Assembly (NCBI GenBank): GCA_020355945.1
Contig: CP070627.1
Coordinates: 1,660,380-1,667,205, forward strand
DNA: 6,826 nucleotides
Source of the DNA: Candidatus Aminicenantota bacterium
GTDB lineage: Bacteria > Acidobacteriota > Aminicenantia > UBA2199
Direction of reading: 5' to 3'
Position 1 is the stretch's first letter. Each line of letters begins with the position of its first letter. This document shows, one piece after another, positions 5,347 through 6,826 of the stretch. Position numbers and translations under genes: made by a program. Under the pieces are notes generated by a model. That model was not told where the DNA came from and did not search any database. It worked only from the letters and a program-made list of their open reading frames with translations.

Positions 5347-6826
5347 ATCCAATCTGGGTATGAAAAGGCCGGGCAGCGGTATGAGCAAGCCCTTTCTCTT
5401 CAAAATCAAATACTCGATCACCACGGCATGCTGTGGTCCTATTACCGCCTGGGTCTAACCTTTGAAGCCCTCAAAAAATATCAACAAGCTGTACAAAATT
5501 ACAATAACAGCATCGATAAAATTGAAGAAGTCCGCGAAGGACTAAAGCGTGAAGAATTCAAAACCTCCTTTTTCGCTTCAAAACAAGGCCCATATGAAGC
5601 AATTATCGACCTGCTCTTCAAACAGGAAAAAGGAGAATCCGCTTTCCACTATGCCCAACGCTCAAAAGCCCGTGCATTTCTTTACCTCCTGGGTAATAAA
5701 AAAATCGATGCCAAAAAAGGAGTGCCGTTAAAACTGGTCCAGGCTGAAGAAGAATTAAGACAGGAAATTACTTCATTGACCACGAAAATCATGGAGAATG
5801 AAAAAAAAGAAGCCAGGCAGCGGGTTTCTACTGATAAACTGAAAGCAGATCTCCTTCAATTAAAACAACAACACACCGACATACTCCAACAGGTCAAACT
5901 CCATTCCCCTGAATATTCCTCCCTAAAGACTGTGAATCCCCTTCAAGTCGAAGAAATACAGGCACTTATCCGGGACACTGATATGGTATTCATCGAATAT
6001 TACACCACCTATGATGCTACCTACCTGTGGGTACTGGATGGCAAAGACATCCATGCCTATAAAATAGCCATTACCAGACCAGTGCTAAATAACAAAATCC
6101 GCGAATTCCACACCCTGGCAGCCAACGAAACCTTTGGCACGGAAACCCTGGCTGGCCGCGCCAGTGAACTGTATGATCTTTTACTTAAACCCGCGGCCCA
6201 ACACCTAAAGGGAAAATCCCGCATCGGCGTGATCCCCCACGGCTATCTCCACTACCTGCCCTTTGAAGCCTTGATGAATGACGGGAAATTCTTAGTGGAG
6301 CAAAATATAAAAATATTCTACCTGCCCAGTGCCAGTACATACAAATATTGCCATGAAAAAAACCATTTACATAAAGAGCAGCTTATCGGCATTGGCAACC
6401 CTGACGGAACCCTGCCTTTTTCTGAACAGGAAGTCGAAGAACTCCAGCGGTTGTATCCGAAAAACACTGTGGTTTTCACCGGGGAAGAGGCAACAGAGTA
6501 CCGTATAAAGAATACATATGCCAATCGTACCGATATCTTGCATTTTTCCTGTCATGGCAGTTTTAATGCGGGATATCCCCTGTATTCCGCTCTCATATTG
6601 GCCGCGAATCAAATTGACGACGGCAGGCTGGAAGTGCACGAAATCTTTCAATTACAACTGAAACCCGCGTACCTGGTCACCCTGAGTGCCTGCGAAACCC
6701 ACCTGGGCGACATACAGCCCGGTGATGAAATCATCGGGATGAGCCGTGCCTTTATCTATGCTGGCACCCCCAGCATCCTGGCCAGCCTGTGGAAAGTAGA
6801 CGATTATTATACTTCAAAGCTCATGG
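5347..6826 (+). CDS. TPR-CHAT caspase-like protease, 5' end missing, open at the right edge
   Basis: The frame stays open for 493 codons, from just after TAG 5344-5346 to the window end. Its first residues already lie inside a TPR (GYEKAGQRYEQALSLQNQ, then YYRLGLTFEALKKYQQAVQN). A helical, charged coiled-coil-like region follows (about codons 130-190). The CHAT domain then begins near FIEYYTTYDATYLWVL (about 5990). GVIPHGYLHYLPFEAL is a typical CHAT element. HFSCHG carries the catalytic His (6553-6555) and TLSACET the catalytic Cys (6691-6693); GMSRAFIYAGTPSILASLWKVDD is the conserved end. By family knowledge CHAT proteins are clan CD proteases, often activated by fused TPR or partner sensors. 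There is no ATG, GTG or TTG before ATG 5428 and no ribosome site for that one, so the gene looks truncated at its 5' end by a rearrangement at the adjacent 17-bp repeat. It may be a pseudogene. The catalytic residues are intact, so the damage looks recent or the remnant is still made. Confidence 0.9.
   Translation, partial: MQSGYEKAGQRYEQALSLQNQILDHHGMLWSYYRLGLTFEALKKYQQAVQNYNNSIDKIEEVREGLKREEFKTSFFASKQGPYEAIIDLLFKQEKGESAFHYAQRSKARAFLYLLGNKKIDAKKGVPLKLVQAEEELRQEITSLTTKIMENEKKEARQRVSTDKLKADLLQLKQQHTDILQQVKLHSPEYSSLKTVNPLQVEEIQALIRDTDMVFIEYYTTYDATYLWVLDGKDIHAYKIAITRPVLNNKIREFHTLAANETFGTETLAGRASELYDLLLKPAAQHLKGKSRIGVIPHGYLHYLPFEALMNDGKFLVEQNIKIFYLPSASTYKYCHEKNHLHKEQLIGIGNPDGTLPFSEQEVEELQRLYPKNTVVFTGEEATEYRIKNTYANRTDILHFSCHGSFNAGYPLYSALILAANQIDDGRLEVHEIFQLQLKPAYLVTLSACETHLGDIQPGDEIIGMSRAFIYAGTPSILASLWKVDDYYTSKLM

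Noticed and set aside
6318..6651. Minus-strand open frames opposite the CHAT domain
   Set aside because: They are shadows of the CHAT coding frame, which has clear catalytic motifs.

Overview
The window looks like an accessory, conflict-rich stretch of a bacterial genome. The organism cannot be named from sequence alone. Moderate GC in the large genes, a lipobox lipoprotein, Shine-Dalgarno starts and a NACHT/CHAT/FGE protein repertoire suggest a free-living, probably Gram-negative bacterium with a large genome, or a metagenomic lineage of that kind.

Layout. Bases 1-3131 (minus strand) are one long open frame, cut by the left edge. It encodes a calcineurin-like metallophosphoesterase fused to a NACHT-type STAND NTPase, a helical region, and the beginning of an FGE-sulfatase/C-type-lectin-fold domain. 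An in-frame, GC-rich segment of about 40 codons with a heptamer array sits between Walker A and Walker B. Bases 3132-3287 are a short AT-rich spacer with a 9-bp inverted repeat. Bases 3288-4053 (minus strand) are an overlapping HEPN/MNT toxin-antitoxin pair (MntA/HepT, type VII) under a near-consensus promoter. Bases 4103-4762 hold no convincing gene. Bases 4763-5185 (plus strand) encode a small AT-rich lipoprotein of unknown function, followed by a terminator-like hairpin. A 17-bp sequence occurs in direct orientation at 4266-4282 and 5324-5340, bracketing the lipoprotein. Bases 5347-6826 (plus strand) are a TPR-CHAT caspase-like protein that begins abruptly inside a TPR with no start codon and runs off the right edge.

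How the parts may work together (inference). The NACHT protein has the architecture of a sensor-switch-effector immune protein: the FGE domain as likely sensor, the NACHT as switch, the phosphoesterase as likely effector. MntA/HepT is a self-contained RNase toxin and AMP-transferring antitoxin. The CHAT protein has both expected catalytic residues of a caspase-like protease but seems to have lost its N-terminal end next to the 17-bp repeat. Nothing shows that these three modules form one operon: they are separate transcription units or on opposite strands, and a defence-island arrangement is the simplest reading. The most unusual points are the tripartite NACHT protein with its in-frame repeat insertion, and the repeat-bounded lipoprotein segment abutting the truncated CHAT gene.
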